From: Thermoleophilaceae bacterium
Lineage (GTDB): Bacteria > Actinomycetota > Thermoleophilia > Solirubrobacterales > Thermoleophilaceae
Direction: 5' to 3'
DNA length: 7,622 nt
Assembly (NCBI GenBank): GCA_013696425.1
Contig: JACCYP010000309.1
Location: 1 to 7,622 of the forward strand
Part shown: positions 1-5,539 of the stretch, piece by piece
Layout of the letters: every line of letters starts with the position of its first letter
Position numbering within the stretch: position 1 is the stretch's first letter
Notes under the pieces: model-generated
What the model was told of the DNA's origin: nothing
The model's database searches: none
The model's input: the letters and a program-made list of their open reading frames with translations, nothing else
Position numbers and translations under genes: made by a program

Positions 1-373
1 CGCCAGGTGTCTGCAGCGCGACGGCGCCCGCGATCCACGCGAGAGCGAGCCCCACCGCGGCGAGCAGCACGGCGCCGCCGAGCCCGTCGATCAGGCCCAG
101 AGAGTCCCCCACCCGCTGGCGCAGGTGAAAGCCGACCGTCTCGAGCAGCGTCGCGAGCAGGGCGCCGAGCATCACGCCGCCCGCGAGCGCGAACAGGGGC
201 GCGTACGGCGAGCGCGACCCCTCCTCGAGCAGCAGCGGCGCGAGCCGCGAGCCCGCGAACGCACCCACCACGAAGCCGAGCAGCGAGAGGGCGCCCACGA
301 TCAGCCCCTGCGAGTAGCCCCACACCGCCATGAGCAGCGTGAAGGCGACGATGATCCAGTCGATCGCGGTCAC
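1..373 (-). CDS. MarP-like membrane serine protease, N-terminal CvpA-like part (partial, runs off left edge)
   Basis: The visible 124 residues form an integral membrane domain with about four hydrophobic helices (roughly residues 5-18, 24-41, 58-78 and 98-118). It opens MTAIDWIIVAFTLLMAVWGY, followed by the Gly/Ala-rich repeats of the CvpA/colicin V production fold. A short acidic loop with the SPYAPLF segment and the end IAGAVALQTPG match my memory of the N-terminus of MarP-family (Rv3671c-like) proteases in Thermoleophilia. In that family a periplasmic trypsin-like protease follows the membrane domain and supports acid and oxidative stress survival; that half lies outside the window, so the protease is inferred and a plain CvpA-family protein remains possible. 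The GTG start at 373 is chosen because it gives the family-like N-terminus and lies 8 nt after a TAGCCT box, with no Shine-Dalgarno sequence. It is divergent from the PBP gene. Confidence 0.78.
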   Translation of the reverse strand, partial: MTAIDWIIVAFTLLMAVWGYSQGLIVGALSLLGFVVGAFAGSRLAPLLLEEGSRSPYAPLFALAGGVMLGALLATLLETVGFHLRQRVGDSLGLIDGLGGAVLLAAVGLALAWIAGAVALQTPG

Positions 374-381
374 GGCGGGCG

Positions 382-387
382 AGGCTA
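382..387 (-). promoter_or_regulatory. Candidate -10 box (TAGCCT) for the MarP-like gene
   Basis: TAGCCT read on the minus strand fits the actinobacterial TANNNT -10 consensus and ends 8 nt before the GTG start. This places the transcription start at or within a couple of bases of the start codon and implies a leaderless mRNA. No convincing -35 is visible. The same hexamer sits 9 nt before the ParA-like gene in this window, which supports the call. Confidence 0.5.
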
Positions 388-441
388 CCGGGCGCCAAGC
401 GCGGGGAAAGCAGCGCCACCGTCCCGCGGCCGGGGTACAAC

Positions 442-447
442 TAACCT
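442..447 (+). promoter_or_regulatory. Candidate -10 box (TAACCT) for the penicillin-binding protein gene
   Basis: TAACCT fits TANNNT and would start transcription near position 454, giving a leader of about 17 nt. That leader contains the ribosome-binding site AAAGGGA at 459-465, five bases before ATG 471. No clear -35 element is seen. With the opposing box at 382-387 it makes a short divergent promoter region. Confidence 0.45.
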
Positions 448-470
448 CACACGGGGGTAAAGGGACGAAC

Positions 471-2180
471 ATGAACACCATCGGCAAGAAGCCGCACGAC
501 CGCCACTGGCGGCTAATACACCGGGGATTGCCCGCGGTCGCGATAGCGCTCGCCGGGGTCGCGTTCGTCTACGGGGTCGTGCGCGGTGCCACCCACGTGT
601 CCGGCGCCGAGAAGGCCGCCGAGGCGTTCGCGGCCGACTGGCAGCGCGGCGACTACAGGGGCATGTACGCGCAGCTCACCCCGGCCGCGAAGGCGGCCAC
701 GAGCCTCAAGAAGTTCACCGCCGCCTACGACGATTCGAAGGACATCGCCACCACCACCAGCCTCGTGGCCGGCGAGCGCAAGAAGGACGGGGACGTGGTG
801 GAGGTGCCGATCGCCGTCCGCACGCGCGTGTTCGGCGTGATCCGCCAGCCGCTGCGCCTGCCCACCGAGGACGACAGGATCGCCTGGACCCCGAGCCTCA
901 CGTTCCCCGGCGTGCCCGCCGGCGCGAAGCTCGAGCGCGAGACCGAGGTGCCGGACCGGGCGAAGATCGTCTCTCTCAACGGCAAGACGCTCGTGTCGGG
1001 TCCTGCGGGTGGGCGCACCGTGAACGAGGCCGGGGCGAACATCGCGGGCGAAGTGGGCCCCGCGAAGACGCGCGCCGACAAGGAGTTCCTCTTCGCGCGG
1101 GGCTTTCCCGAGGACGCGCCGATCGGCCTGAACGGCCTCGAGCGCGCGCTCGAGGCGGAGCTCGCCGGGCGCCCCGGTGGCGAGCTGAAGGCCGGCGACA
1201 AGGTGCTCGCGCGTGCGAAGCCGCGCCCGGTCGAAGAGGTGAAGTCGACGATCGACACCCGCATCCAGTCGGCGGCCGTCGCGGCGATCGGTGACCGCGT
1301 GGGCGGCATCGCCGCGCTCGACGCGAAGACCGGCGAGGTGCGCGCGCTCGCGGGCCTCGCCTTCAGCGCCCCCCAGCCCCCGGGCTCGACCTTCAAGATC
1401 ATCACCGCCACCGCAGCGCTCGAGGACAAGAAGGTGAAGACAAGCGACAAGTTCCCCGTCGAGACCAAGGCGGTGATCGACGGCGTGGACCTCGAGAACG
1501 CAAACGGCGAGACCTGCGGGGGCAACTTCGTGCAGGCCTTCGCGCACTCCTGCAACTCGGTGTTCGCACCGCTCGGCATCAAGGTGGGCGCGAAGAGCCT
1601 CGTCGAGACGGCCGAGCGCTACGGCTTCAACCAGAAGCAGACGATCGCCGGTGCGCAGCCGAGCACGATCCCCGACGCGAGCGAGATCAAGGGCCCGCTC
1701 GACCTCGGCTCGACCGCGATCGGACAGGGTCGCGTGCTCGCCACGCCGCTCGAGATGGCCTCGATCGCCCAGACGATCGCCAACGACGGCGTGCTGTCGG
1801 CGCCCACGCTGACAAGTGGCGACGGCAAGCCGAAGGCCAAGCGGGTGACGAGCGCGAAGATCGCGAGGACAATCGAGCGGATGATGATCGACGTCGTGAA
1901 CTACGGCACCGGCACCGCATCGAAGATCGACGGCGTGAAGGTGGCCGGCAAGACCGGCACGGCCGAGCTCGGCACCACGCAGGGAGACCAGGCGCAGAGC
2001 CCGGACGGGGAAATCACCCAGGCCCCCGGCTCCGACACCGACGCCTGGTTCACGGCCTACGCCCCATCGCGGCGACCCAAGGTGGCCGTGGCGGCGCTGT
2101 TCGTGCGTGCGGGCGCCGGCGGCGAGACCGCCGCGCCCGCGGTCAAGACCGTGCTGCAGGCCGCGCTGAAGACCGAGTGA
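471..2180 (+). CDS. Class B penicillin-binding protein (peptidoglycan D,D-transpeptidase) with MecA-N/NTF2-like domain
   Basis: This 569-residue membrane-anchored transpeptidase should cross-link peptidoglycan stem peptides on the outer face of the membrane. A basic N-terminus precedes one membrane helix (about residues 19-37). An NTF2-like/MecA_N segment follows (about 47-155, with the AEKAAEAFAADWQRGDY opening), then a linker/dimerisation region, then the transpeptidase domain (about 280-565). The three active-site motifs are intact: S306-T-F-K309, S360-C-N362 and K494-T-G496, and the AIGQGRVLATPLEMA segment is typical. The loop between the domain's opening strands and SxxK is short. ATG 471 is preferred over an in-frame upstream start at 330 because AAAGGGA lies five bases before it, the upstream 47 residues are low-complexity, and ATG 471 places the helix normally. 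C349 and C361 flank the SxN motif. The 3' end overlaps the convergent DUF4383-like gene by 38 bp. Whether it serves division, elongation or sporulation cannot be told. Confidence 0.95.
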   Translation: MNTIGKKPHDRHWRLIHRGLPAVAIALAGVAFVYGVVRGATHVSGAEKAAEAFAADWQRGDYRGMYAQLTPAAKAATSLKKFTAAYDDSKDIATTTSLVAGERKKDGDVVEVPIAVRTRVFGVIRQPLRLPTEDDRIAWTPSLTFPGVPAGAKLERETEVPDRAKIVSLNGKTLVSGPAGGRTVNEAGANIAGEVGPAKTRADKEFLFARGFPEDAPIGLNGLERALEAELAGRPGGELKAGDKVLARAKPRPVEEVKSTIDTRIQSAAVAAIGDRVGGIAALDAKTGEVRALAGLAFSAPQPPGSTFKIITATAALEDKKVKTSDKFPVETKAVIDGVDLENANGETCGGNFVQAFAHSCNSVFAPLGIKVGAKSLVETAERYGFNQKQTIAGAQPSTIPDASEIKGPLDLGSTAIGQGRVLATPLEMASIAQTIANDGVLSAPTLTSGDGKPKAKRVTSAKIARTIERMMIDVVNYGTGTASKIDGVKVAGKTGTAELGTTQGDQAQSPDGEITQAPGSDTDAWFTAYAPSRRPKVAVAALFVRAGAGGETAAPAVKTVLQAALKTE

Positions 2181-2511
2181 TCAGCGCCGCAGAGACCGCG
2201 GCCACCCCGAGCAGCGCGTGCAGGGCCTGATCGGCCGGGTAGGTCTCGAACAGGCCGAAGACCTCATCGCCGTCGATCAATCCGCCTAGCGAGAGCGCCA
2301 GGTAGTAGATGCCGGCCACGAACGCCGCCGCCACGCCGTCCGTGAAGCGCCCGGCGGCGATCAGGATCACGCCCGAGACGATGTGGATGAGCTGGTGCCA
2401 GCCCGAGCCGGGAATCGAGAATCCGGCGTCGGTGAGGATGAGGATGAGCAGGCCCTCGACGAGCAGGATCGCTCCCGCGCCGAGACAAAGGACGCGCGCT
2501 GGACTGCTCAG
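2143..2511 (-). CDS. Small DUF4383-like membrane protein with probable CTG start
   Basis: A continuous frame encodes 122 residues with about four hydrophobic helices (roughly 6-26, 39-54, 60-79 and 95-111). The two half-repeats WHQLIHIVSGVILIAAG and DQALHALLGVAAVSAAL carry the His-x3-Gly-type pattern of DUF4383 membrane proteins, whose function is unknown. The first ATG/GTG/TTG in frame is GTG at 2370 (codon 48), which would remove the first helix and half of the second. The frame is open further upstream, and a CTG at 2511 gives the natural-looking N-terminus MSSPARVLCLGAGA. That CTG overlaps the TGA of the lipoprotein gene (CTGA), the layout of translationally coupled genes, though the Shine-Dalgarno is weak. 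It is the last gene of the minus-strand cluster, and its final codons are antisense to the end of the PBP gene. The coding assignment is firm from helix content; the exact start is inferred. Confidence 0.72.
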   Translation of the reverse strand: MSSPARVLCLGAGAILLVEGLLILILTDAGFSIPGSGWHQLIHIVSGVILIAAGRFTDGVAAAFVAGIYYLALSLGGLIDGDEVFGLFETYPADQALHALLGVAAVSAALITRSSARPAARS

Positions 2512-3086
2512 ATGTCCAGCTCGATCGTCTTCTCGGTCCGTTCCTTCTTCAGCAGGTCGTAGGTGCCCTGGAGCTGTAGCTCGAGCGGGCGGTCCTGCTG
2601 GGCCTGCACCGGAAGTTCGAAGAGGAGCATGGCGCCGCCGGTGGGGTTGAAGTCACCGGCGCTGCCGGGAAGCGGGATGCACTCCTGCGGCGCGAGCTCC
2701 TTCGCGTGGTAGCCAAACGTGTTGGCTTCCGGGAGCCTCCTGTTGAAGTACTCGTTGCCCTGGGTGTCCTCGATGATGAACCGCTCGATCGGCATCTGGT
2801 TCTCGTCGGTGATGTTGCACGTCTTGAGGAACACGCCGTAGTAGACGAAGCCGGGCGGGGGCTCGGGGCCCTGGTAGAAGTCCTCGTCGGGCGGCTGCCT
2901 GATGTTCAGCTGCCGCGTGATGTAGATGTTGTAGGCAACGCCGTCGACCTCGGCGTCGATGCCCTCGCGGATCTCCTCGTGGTCGGCACCCTTCTTCCCG
3001 AGCTCGCACCCGGACAGCGCCAACGGCGCCAGGGCGGCCAGGAAGACGACGAGCAGGACGCGGGGGAGGGCCATCGAGGCGGGCAT
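2508..3086 (-). CDS. Predicted lipoprotein, DUF4352-like beta-sandwich (function unknown)
   Basis: The 192-residue product begins with a type II signal peptide: MPASMALPR, a hydrophobic stretch at about 10-24, and the lipobox L24-S-G-C27. It should be lipidated on Cys27 and held on the outer face of the membrane. The mature part has alternating strand-like segments (YNIYITRQL, FVYYGVFLKTCNI, FIIEDTQGNEY, GAMLLFELPVQ, LELQLQG), resembling DUF4352-type immunoglobulin-like extracellular domains. That family link is inference from pattern only. The mature protein holds two further cysteines, in TCNI and QECIP, which could form a disulfide. ATG 3086 is chosen over an ATG 20 codons upstream because it follows the stop of the SRPBCC gene by one base and has GGGAG nine bases upstream. 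ATG 3074 would also leave a workable signal peptide. Its stop overlaps the next gene by four bases. Confidence 0.85.
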   Translation of the reverse strand: MPASMALPRVLLVVFLAALAPLALSGCELGKKGADHEEIREGIDAEVDGVAYNIYITRQLNIRQPPDEDFYQGPEPPPGFVYYGVFLKTCNITDENQMPIERFIIEDTQGNEYFNRRLPEANTFGYHAKELAPQECIPLPGSAGDFNPTGGAMLLFELPVQAQQDRPLELQLQGTYDLLKKERTEKTIELDI

Positions 3087-3087
3087 G

Positions 3088-3633
3088 CTATCCGGCTCCC
3101 TGGAGATCCGGATGGTCGCCGAAGCGCGCGGCCTTCGCCGTCTCATAGCCGGCGAGGTCGGCGGTCGCCAGCTCGCCCTTGTGCGCCTCCTCGAACACCC
3201 GCCGCAGGCGCTTCAGCATGATCTTCGCCTCGCGGCGCATGAACCGGCGCGCGCCGAGGTGCTCCTTGATCGCGTCCCATTTGTGCCCGGGCTCGGTCCA
3301 GATCGACAGCTCGACGCGAGTGGCGCCCGCGTCCTGCTCGAAGGTCCACACGGTCATCGAGCGCGAGCGCCCGACCCGGCCCCAGCGGCCCTCCTGCACG
3401 ATCCGGCGCGGCGGCTCGAACTCGCTGTTGGAGATCTCGACCCACACGTGCGGCCCGGGCGGGTCGACGCGGAAGCGCGCGGCGGCGCCGAGACCACCGG
3501 ACTTGGCGCGCGCGAGCCGGAAGTCCTCGGCGAAGTGGTCGATCCAGGCGGGCGCGTTCTTCAGGTCGCCGACGAAGTCGAAGATCTGCTCGCGCGGAGC
3601 GGAGATGACGGTATGGACGGTGACGGGCCGCAA
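3088..3633 (-). CDS. SRPBCC-family protein (polyketide cyclase/dehydrase-like START fold)
   Basis: The 181-residue cytosolic protein has the SRPBCC hallmarks. It opens with a strand, VTVHTVISAPREQIFDFVGD, which leads into the helix at about 14-22. The middle contains beta-sheet segments such as VWVEISNSEFEPPRRIVQEG and SMTVWTFEQDAGATRVELSIWTEPG. It ends in the long C-terminal helix EAKIMLKRLRRVFEEAH that closes the hydrophobic pocket. Such proteins bind or transfer hydrophobic ligands; the ligand cannot be predicted. A tail of about 30 residues follows the fold. The start is TTG at 3633: it gives the standard N-terminus and lies 9 nt after a TAGAAT box, with no Shine-Dalgarno. It starts 12 nt after the stop of the four-cysteine gene, and its TAG stop is one base before the lipoprotein ATG, so it is probably co-transcribed with both. 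Confidence 0.88.
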   Translation of the reverse strand: MRPVTVHTVISAPREQIFDFVGDLKNAPAWIDHFAEDFRLARAKSGGLGAAARFRVDPPGPHVWVEISNSEFEPPRRIVQEGRWGRVGRSRSMTVWTFEQDAGATRVELSIWTEPGHKWDAIKEHLGARRFMRREAKIMLKRLRRVFEEAHKGELATADLAGYETAKAARFGDHPDLQGAG

Positions 3634-3642
3634 GCGGCCGTG

Positions 3643-3648
3643 ATTCTA
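3643..3648 (-). promoter_or_regulatory. Candidate internal -10 box (TAGAAT) before the SRPBCC gene
   Basis: TAGAAT on the minus strand is a near-ideal TANNNT -10 element ending 9 nt before the TTG start, so it could drive a leaderless transcript of the three downstream genes. Its first three bases are also the TAG stop of the upstream four-cysteine gene, so chance cannot be excluded. No -35 is evident. Confidence 0.35.
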
Positions 3649-3894
3649 CGTGCGATGCGGTCCGACGGAGAGCGGGCGGTCGCTCGCGTGTACGCGCTCG
3701 GCGCGCAGATGGGTCCGGCGCTTGCGCGGCAGCTTCTCGATGCAGAGCGCGCAGAGCGCCCGGCCGTCCTCGAACAGATGGAGAAACTCGCCCGGGACGG
3801 GGGTGCGCCGGCACTTGTCGCAGTCGGCCCCGCGGTGGCTCGAGAGCGCCGAGATGCTGTGCCGCAGAATCAATTTCGAGAGTTCGACCGCCAT
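3646..3894 (-). CDS. Small four-cysteine (putative zinc-binding) protein, unknown function
   Basis: This short 82-residue gene has two CxxC knuckles, C25-D-K-C28 and C48-A-L-C51, spaced as in zinc-ribbon or treble-clef folds, so it probably binds one zinc ion. An amphipathic helix-like start (MAVELSKLILRHSISALSSH) precedes the first knuckle and a basic tail (KLPRKRRTHLRAERVH) follows the second, which might contact nucleic acid or a protein partner. I recognise no named family. Coding nature is supported by paired CxxC motifs, an ATG start and its tight position, 12 nt before the SRPBCC gene, as first gene of the minus-strand cluster. No Shine-Dalgarno precedes ATG 3894, so it may be leaderless, but I see no clear -10. 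It is divergent from the zinc ribbon-FHA gene. Confidence 0.72.
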   Translation of the reverse strand: MAVELSKLILRHSISALSSHRGADCDKCRRTPVPGEFLHLFEDGRALCALCIEKLPRKRRTHLRAERVHASDRPLSVGPHRT

Positions 3895-4016
3895 GCCAAT
3901 GATTCATTCGACCGCGGAGGGGGAAAACCCTTGACGCACGGAGCGAAGATTTCGGCCTATCTTCAGCACGCCGCGCTCGTTAGAATCGGCATCAACTTCT
4001 GTTTGGGGAGGACAAA
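3895..4016. promoter_or_regulatory. Divergent intergenic region between the four-cysteine and FHA genes
   Basis: These 122 bp are noticeably more AT-rich than the surroundings and contain no gene. The plus strand holds a TTGACG at 3931-3936 resembling a -35 hexamer. TATCTT lies 21 bp after it, too far for a standard pair. The TAGAAT at 3981-3986 is the better -10. On the minus strand the bases just before ATG 3894 are AT-rich (GAATGAATCATT) and probably include the promoter of the minus-strand cluster, but no hexamer fits well. Confidence 0.55.
3981..3986 (+). promoter_or_regulatory. Candidate -10 box (TAGAAT) for the zinc ribbon-FHA gene
   Basis: TAGAAT fits TANNNT and would give a leader of roughly 24 nt. 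The leader carries a strong ribosome-binding site, GGGGAGGA at 4005-4012, four bases before GTG 4017. This leadered arrangement contrasts with the leaderless-looking ParA-like gene downstream. A matching -35 at normal spacing is not obvious. Confidence 0.5.
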
Positions 4017-4589
4017 GTGCTGGAAGCACTGAACGCTGGAACTCTCGTGGGAGCTGGATCATTCCGCTGCCACAGCTGTGGATTTGCCGTCGCTCTGGAG
4101 GAGCGCGACCAGCTGCCGGACTGCCCGCATTGCGGGTCGGACTCGTTCAAGCGCGCGTCGATGTTCGGCTTCGACGCCGACGCCGAACCGATCGGCACCC
4201 ACCGGGTCGAGCACCCCGAGTGGCTCGATTCGGCGCGCGACGCGCTCGTCGAGCCCGGTTTCTATCTGGGCTTCGACGACGGCGAGCGCGTGCACGTGGT
4301 GCCGATCGAGGACGGCTGGACGCGGATCGGGCGCTCGCTCGCCGCGCATGTGCGCTTCGACGACCCGACCGTGTCGCGCCGTCACGCCCTCATGCACTGC
4401 GAGCCCGGCGGTACGCGGATCCTCGACGACCGCAGCCTGAACGGCGTGTTCGTGAACGGCGAGCGCGCGGAGTGGCACGAGCTCTCCGACGGCGACCAGA
4501 TCGACATCGGCCGCTACAGCCTGTTTTTCATGAGCCTGGACCGGAACGTCGCCCGCTCGCTGAGCGGCGATGTCCAGAGCGCCCGCTAA
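4017..4589 (+). CDS. Zinc ribbon-FHA domain protein (phosphothreonine-binding)
   Basis: The 190-residue protein joins two domains. Residues 18-40 form a zinc ribbon, C18-H-S-C21 and C36-P-H-C39. Residues about 85-175 form a forkhead-associated domain with the binding-loop residues G105-R106-S107, S120-R-R-H123, N142-G143 and N147-G148 plus D158-G-D160. FHA domains bind phosphothreonine peptides, so this protein probably reads out a Ser/Thr kinase; no kinase is in the window. Between the domains lies a linker of about 45 residues (FGFDADAEPIGTHRVEHPEWLD) with no motif I know. It has no signal peptide or membrane helix and should be cytosolic. GTG 4017 is supported by GGGGAGGA four bases upstream. 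A hairpin terminator follows, so it is probably monocistronic. Confidence 0.92.
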   Translation: MLEALNAGTLVGAGSFRCHSCGFAVALEERDQLPDCPHCGSDSFKRASMFGFDADAEPIGTHRVEHPEWLDSARDALVEPGFYLGFDDGERVHVVPIEDGWTRIGRSLAAHVRFDDPTVSRRHALMHCEPGGTRILDDRSLNGVFVNGERAEWHELSDGDQIDIGRYSLFFMSLDRNVARSLSGDVQSAR

Positions 4590-4611
4590 GGGCGCACCGG
4601 TCGAGGGAGGA

Positions 4612-4650
4612 GGGTGACGGGAGGGCTCCGCTAAGCGGAGCCCTTCACCC
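4612..4650 (+). terminator. Hairpin terminator after the FHA gene
   Basis: A perfect inverted repeat AGGGCTCCGC/GCGGAGCCCT (4622-4631 with 4635-4644) encloses a TAA loop. An outer arm GGGTGA/TCACCC (4612-4617 with 4645-4650) extends the stem past a four-base bulge. No long T run follows on the plus strand, so it is not a textbook Rho-independent terminator, but such hairpins are common ends of transcription in high-GC bacteria. It lies 23 nt after the FHA stop and just before the ParA promoter. Confidence 0.7.
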
Positions 4651-4663
4651 TTCCCGGAGCGTC

Positions 4664-4669
4664 TAGCCT
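4664..4669 (+). promoter_or_regulatory. Candidate -10 box (TAGCCT) for the ParA-like gene
   Basis: TAGCCT ends 9 nt before ATG 4679 and there is no Shine-Dalgarno next to the start, which suggests leaderless transcription. The hexamer is identical to that before the MarP-like gene. It lies immediately downstream of the hairpin terminator, so this gene probably starts its own transcript. Confidence 0.55.
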
Positions 4670-4678
4670 TCGCCGCCT

Positions 4679-5470
4679 ATGCCGACGACGGTCACGGTGC
4701 TCTCGCAGAAGGGCGGTACGGGCAAGACGACGACCGTCCGCAACCTCGCCGACGTGTTCGGCCGCGTCGGCATGGAGGTGCTGTGCGTGGACCTCGACCC
4801 CCAGGGCAACCTCTCGGACTACTTCGACGTGCCGGCCGACGCCAACCCGACGATCGCCGACGTGCTCGCGGGGCGCGAGCGCGCCGTGGACGCGGTGCAC
4901 GACGGGGTGCTGCCCGCGAACCTGGGCCTCGCCGAGGCGGAGCTGATCCTCTCCGGAAAGATGGGCCGCGAGCTGACCCTGCGCCGGGGTCTGCGCGACC
5001 TCAAGCGCCGCTACGACCTGATCCTGATCGACTGCCCGCCCGCGCTCGGGCTGCTGACCGTGAACGGCCTCGTGGCCGCCGACCATGCGCTCATCTCCAC
5101 CGAGGCGCAGTACTTCTCCCTCCAGGGGGTCGAGCAGGCGCTCGAGGTGATCGAACTTGCGAAGGAGAACCTCCAGCCCGACCTGGAATGGCTCGGCGTG
5201 GTGCTGAACATCGCCGACCTGCGCACGGTCCACTCGCGCGAGGCGCTCGAGCAGCTCAAGGAGCGTTTCGGCGAGAAGGTCTTCTCCACGCCCATCCGCC
5301 AGTCGATCCGCTATGCGGAGTCGGCCGAGCGCGGCGTGGCGATGCTCGACTACCGCCCCGAGCTCGGCGAGGACTACCTCGGGCTGGCCGAGGAGATGCT
5401 CGAGCGGCTCGGTCTGTCGGAGGAGCGCGCGAAGGTTGCGGCCATGCGCTCCGAGCCCGCGACCGCCTAG
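4679..5470 (+). CDS. ParA/Soj-family ATPase (orphan, no adjacent parB)
   Basis: The 263-residue protein is a short ParA-type ATPase without an N-terminal helix-turn-helix. It has the deviant Walker A box K11-G-G-T-G-K-T-T18 with its signature lysine K11, the A' box D38-L-D-P-Q-G-N44 and Walker B ending I-D118-C-P-P121. The conserved EAQYFSLQGVEQ and ADLRTVHSREALEQLKERFG segments also match the family. Such ATPases dimerise on ATP, bind DNA or membrane surfaces and position cargo: chromosomes, plasmids or protein complexes. The usual chromosomal partners parB and rsmG are absent, and no origin or parS-like site was noticed, so it may position something else. The C-terminus carries a short tail after the ERLGL helix. 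ATG 4679 is chosen because the fold begins directly there and a -10 box lies 9 nt upstream. The amidase gene follows after 69 bp. Confidence 0.93.
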   Translation: MPTTVTVLSQKGGTGKTTTVRNLADVFGRVGMEVLCVDLDPQGNLSDYFDVPADANPTIADVLAGRERAVDAVHDGVLPANLGLAEAELILSGKMGRELTLRRGLRDLKRRYDLILIDCPPALGLLTVNGLVAADHALISTEAQYFSLQGVEQALEVIELAKENLQPDLEWLGVVLNIADLRTVHSREALEQLKERFGEKVFSTPIRQSIRYAESAERGVAMLDYRPELGEDYLGLAEEMLERLGLSEERAKVAAMRSEPATA

Positions 5471-5519
5471 TGGCCTAGGCGCCGAACCCCGTGTCGAGCC
5501 CGAAGCCGCTGTCTGCCAT

Positions 5520-5532
5520 GACCCCCGGGGTC
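5520..5532. promoter_or_regulatory. 13-bp palindrome just upstream of the amidase gene
   Basis: GACCCC-C-GGGGTC is a perfect inverted repeat around one central base, ending 7 nt before GTG 5540 within the 69-bp gap after the ParA gene. The single-base centre rules out a hairpin loop of normal size, but a dimeric repressor could bind it. In GC-rich DNA short palindromes also arise by chance, so function is only suggested. Confidence 0.25.
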
Positions 5533-5539
5533 TAGCTCC

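Noticed and set aside
7..460. Overlapping Arg-rich plus-strand frames at the left edge
   Set aside because: They lie opposite the MarP-like membrane domain, which has a coherent four-helix pattern; the plus-strand products are Arg/Ala/Pro-rich repeats without fold features.
330..470. 47-codon N-terminal extension of the PBP from an upstream ATG
   Set aside because: It would overlap the divergent MarP-like start and both promoter boxes, has no ribosome-binding site, and would bury the membrane helix far from the N-terminus.
513..1547. 344-codon open frame on the minus strand inside the PBP gene
   Set aside because: It is antisense to a gene with intact catalytic motifs, and its product is Arg/Gly/Leu/His-rich with no domain pattern, as expected for the opposite strand of GC-rich coding DNA.
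3087..3146. 20-codon extension of the lipoprotein from ATG 3146
   Set aside because: It overlaps the SRPBCC gene's last codons and would put an Arg-rich stretch before an otherwise complete lipoprotein signal peptide; ATG 3086 has GGGAG upstream.
5473..5480. GCCTAGGC palindrome after the ParA stop
   Set aside because: Only 8 bp, no loop and no flanking extension; expected by chance in such GC-rich DNA.
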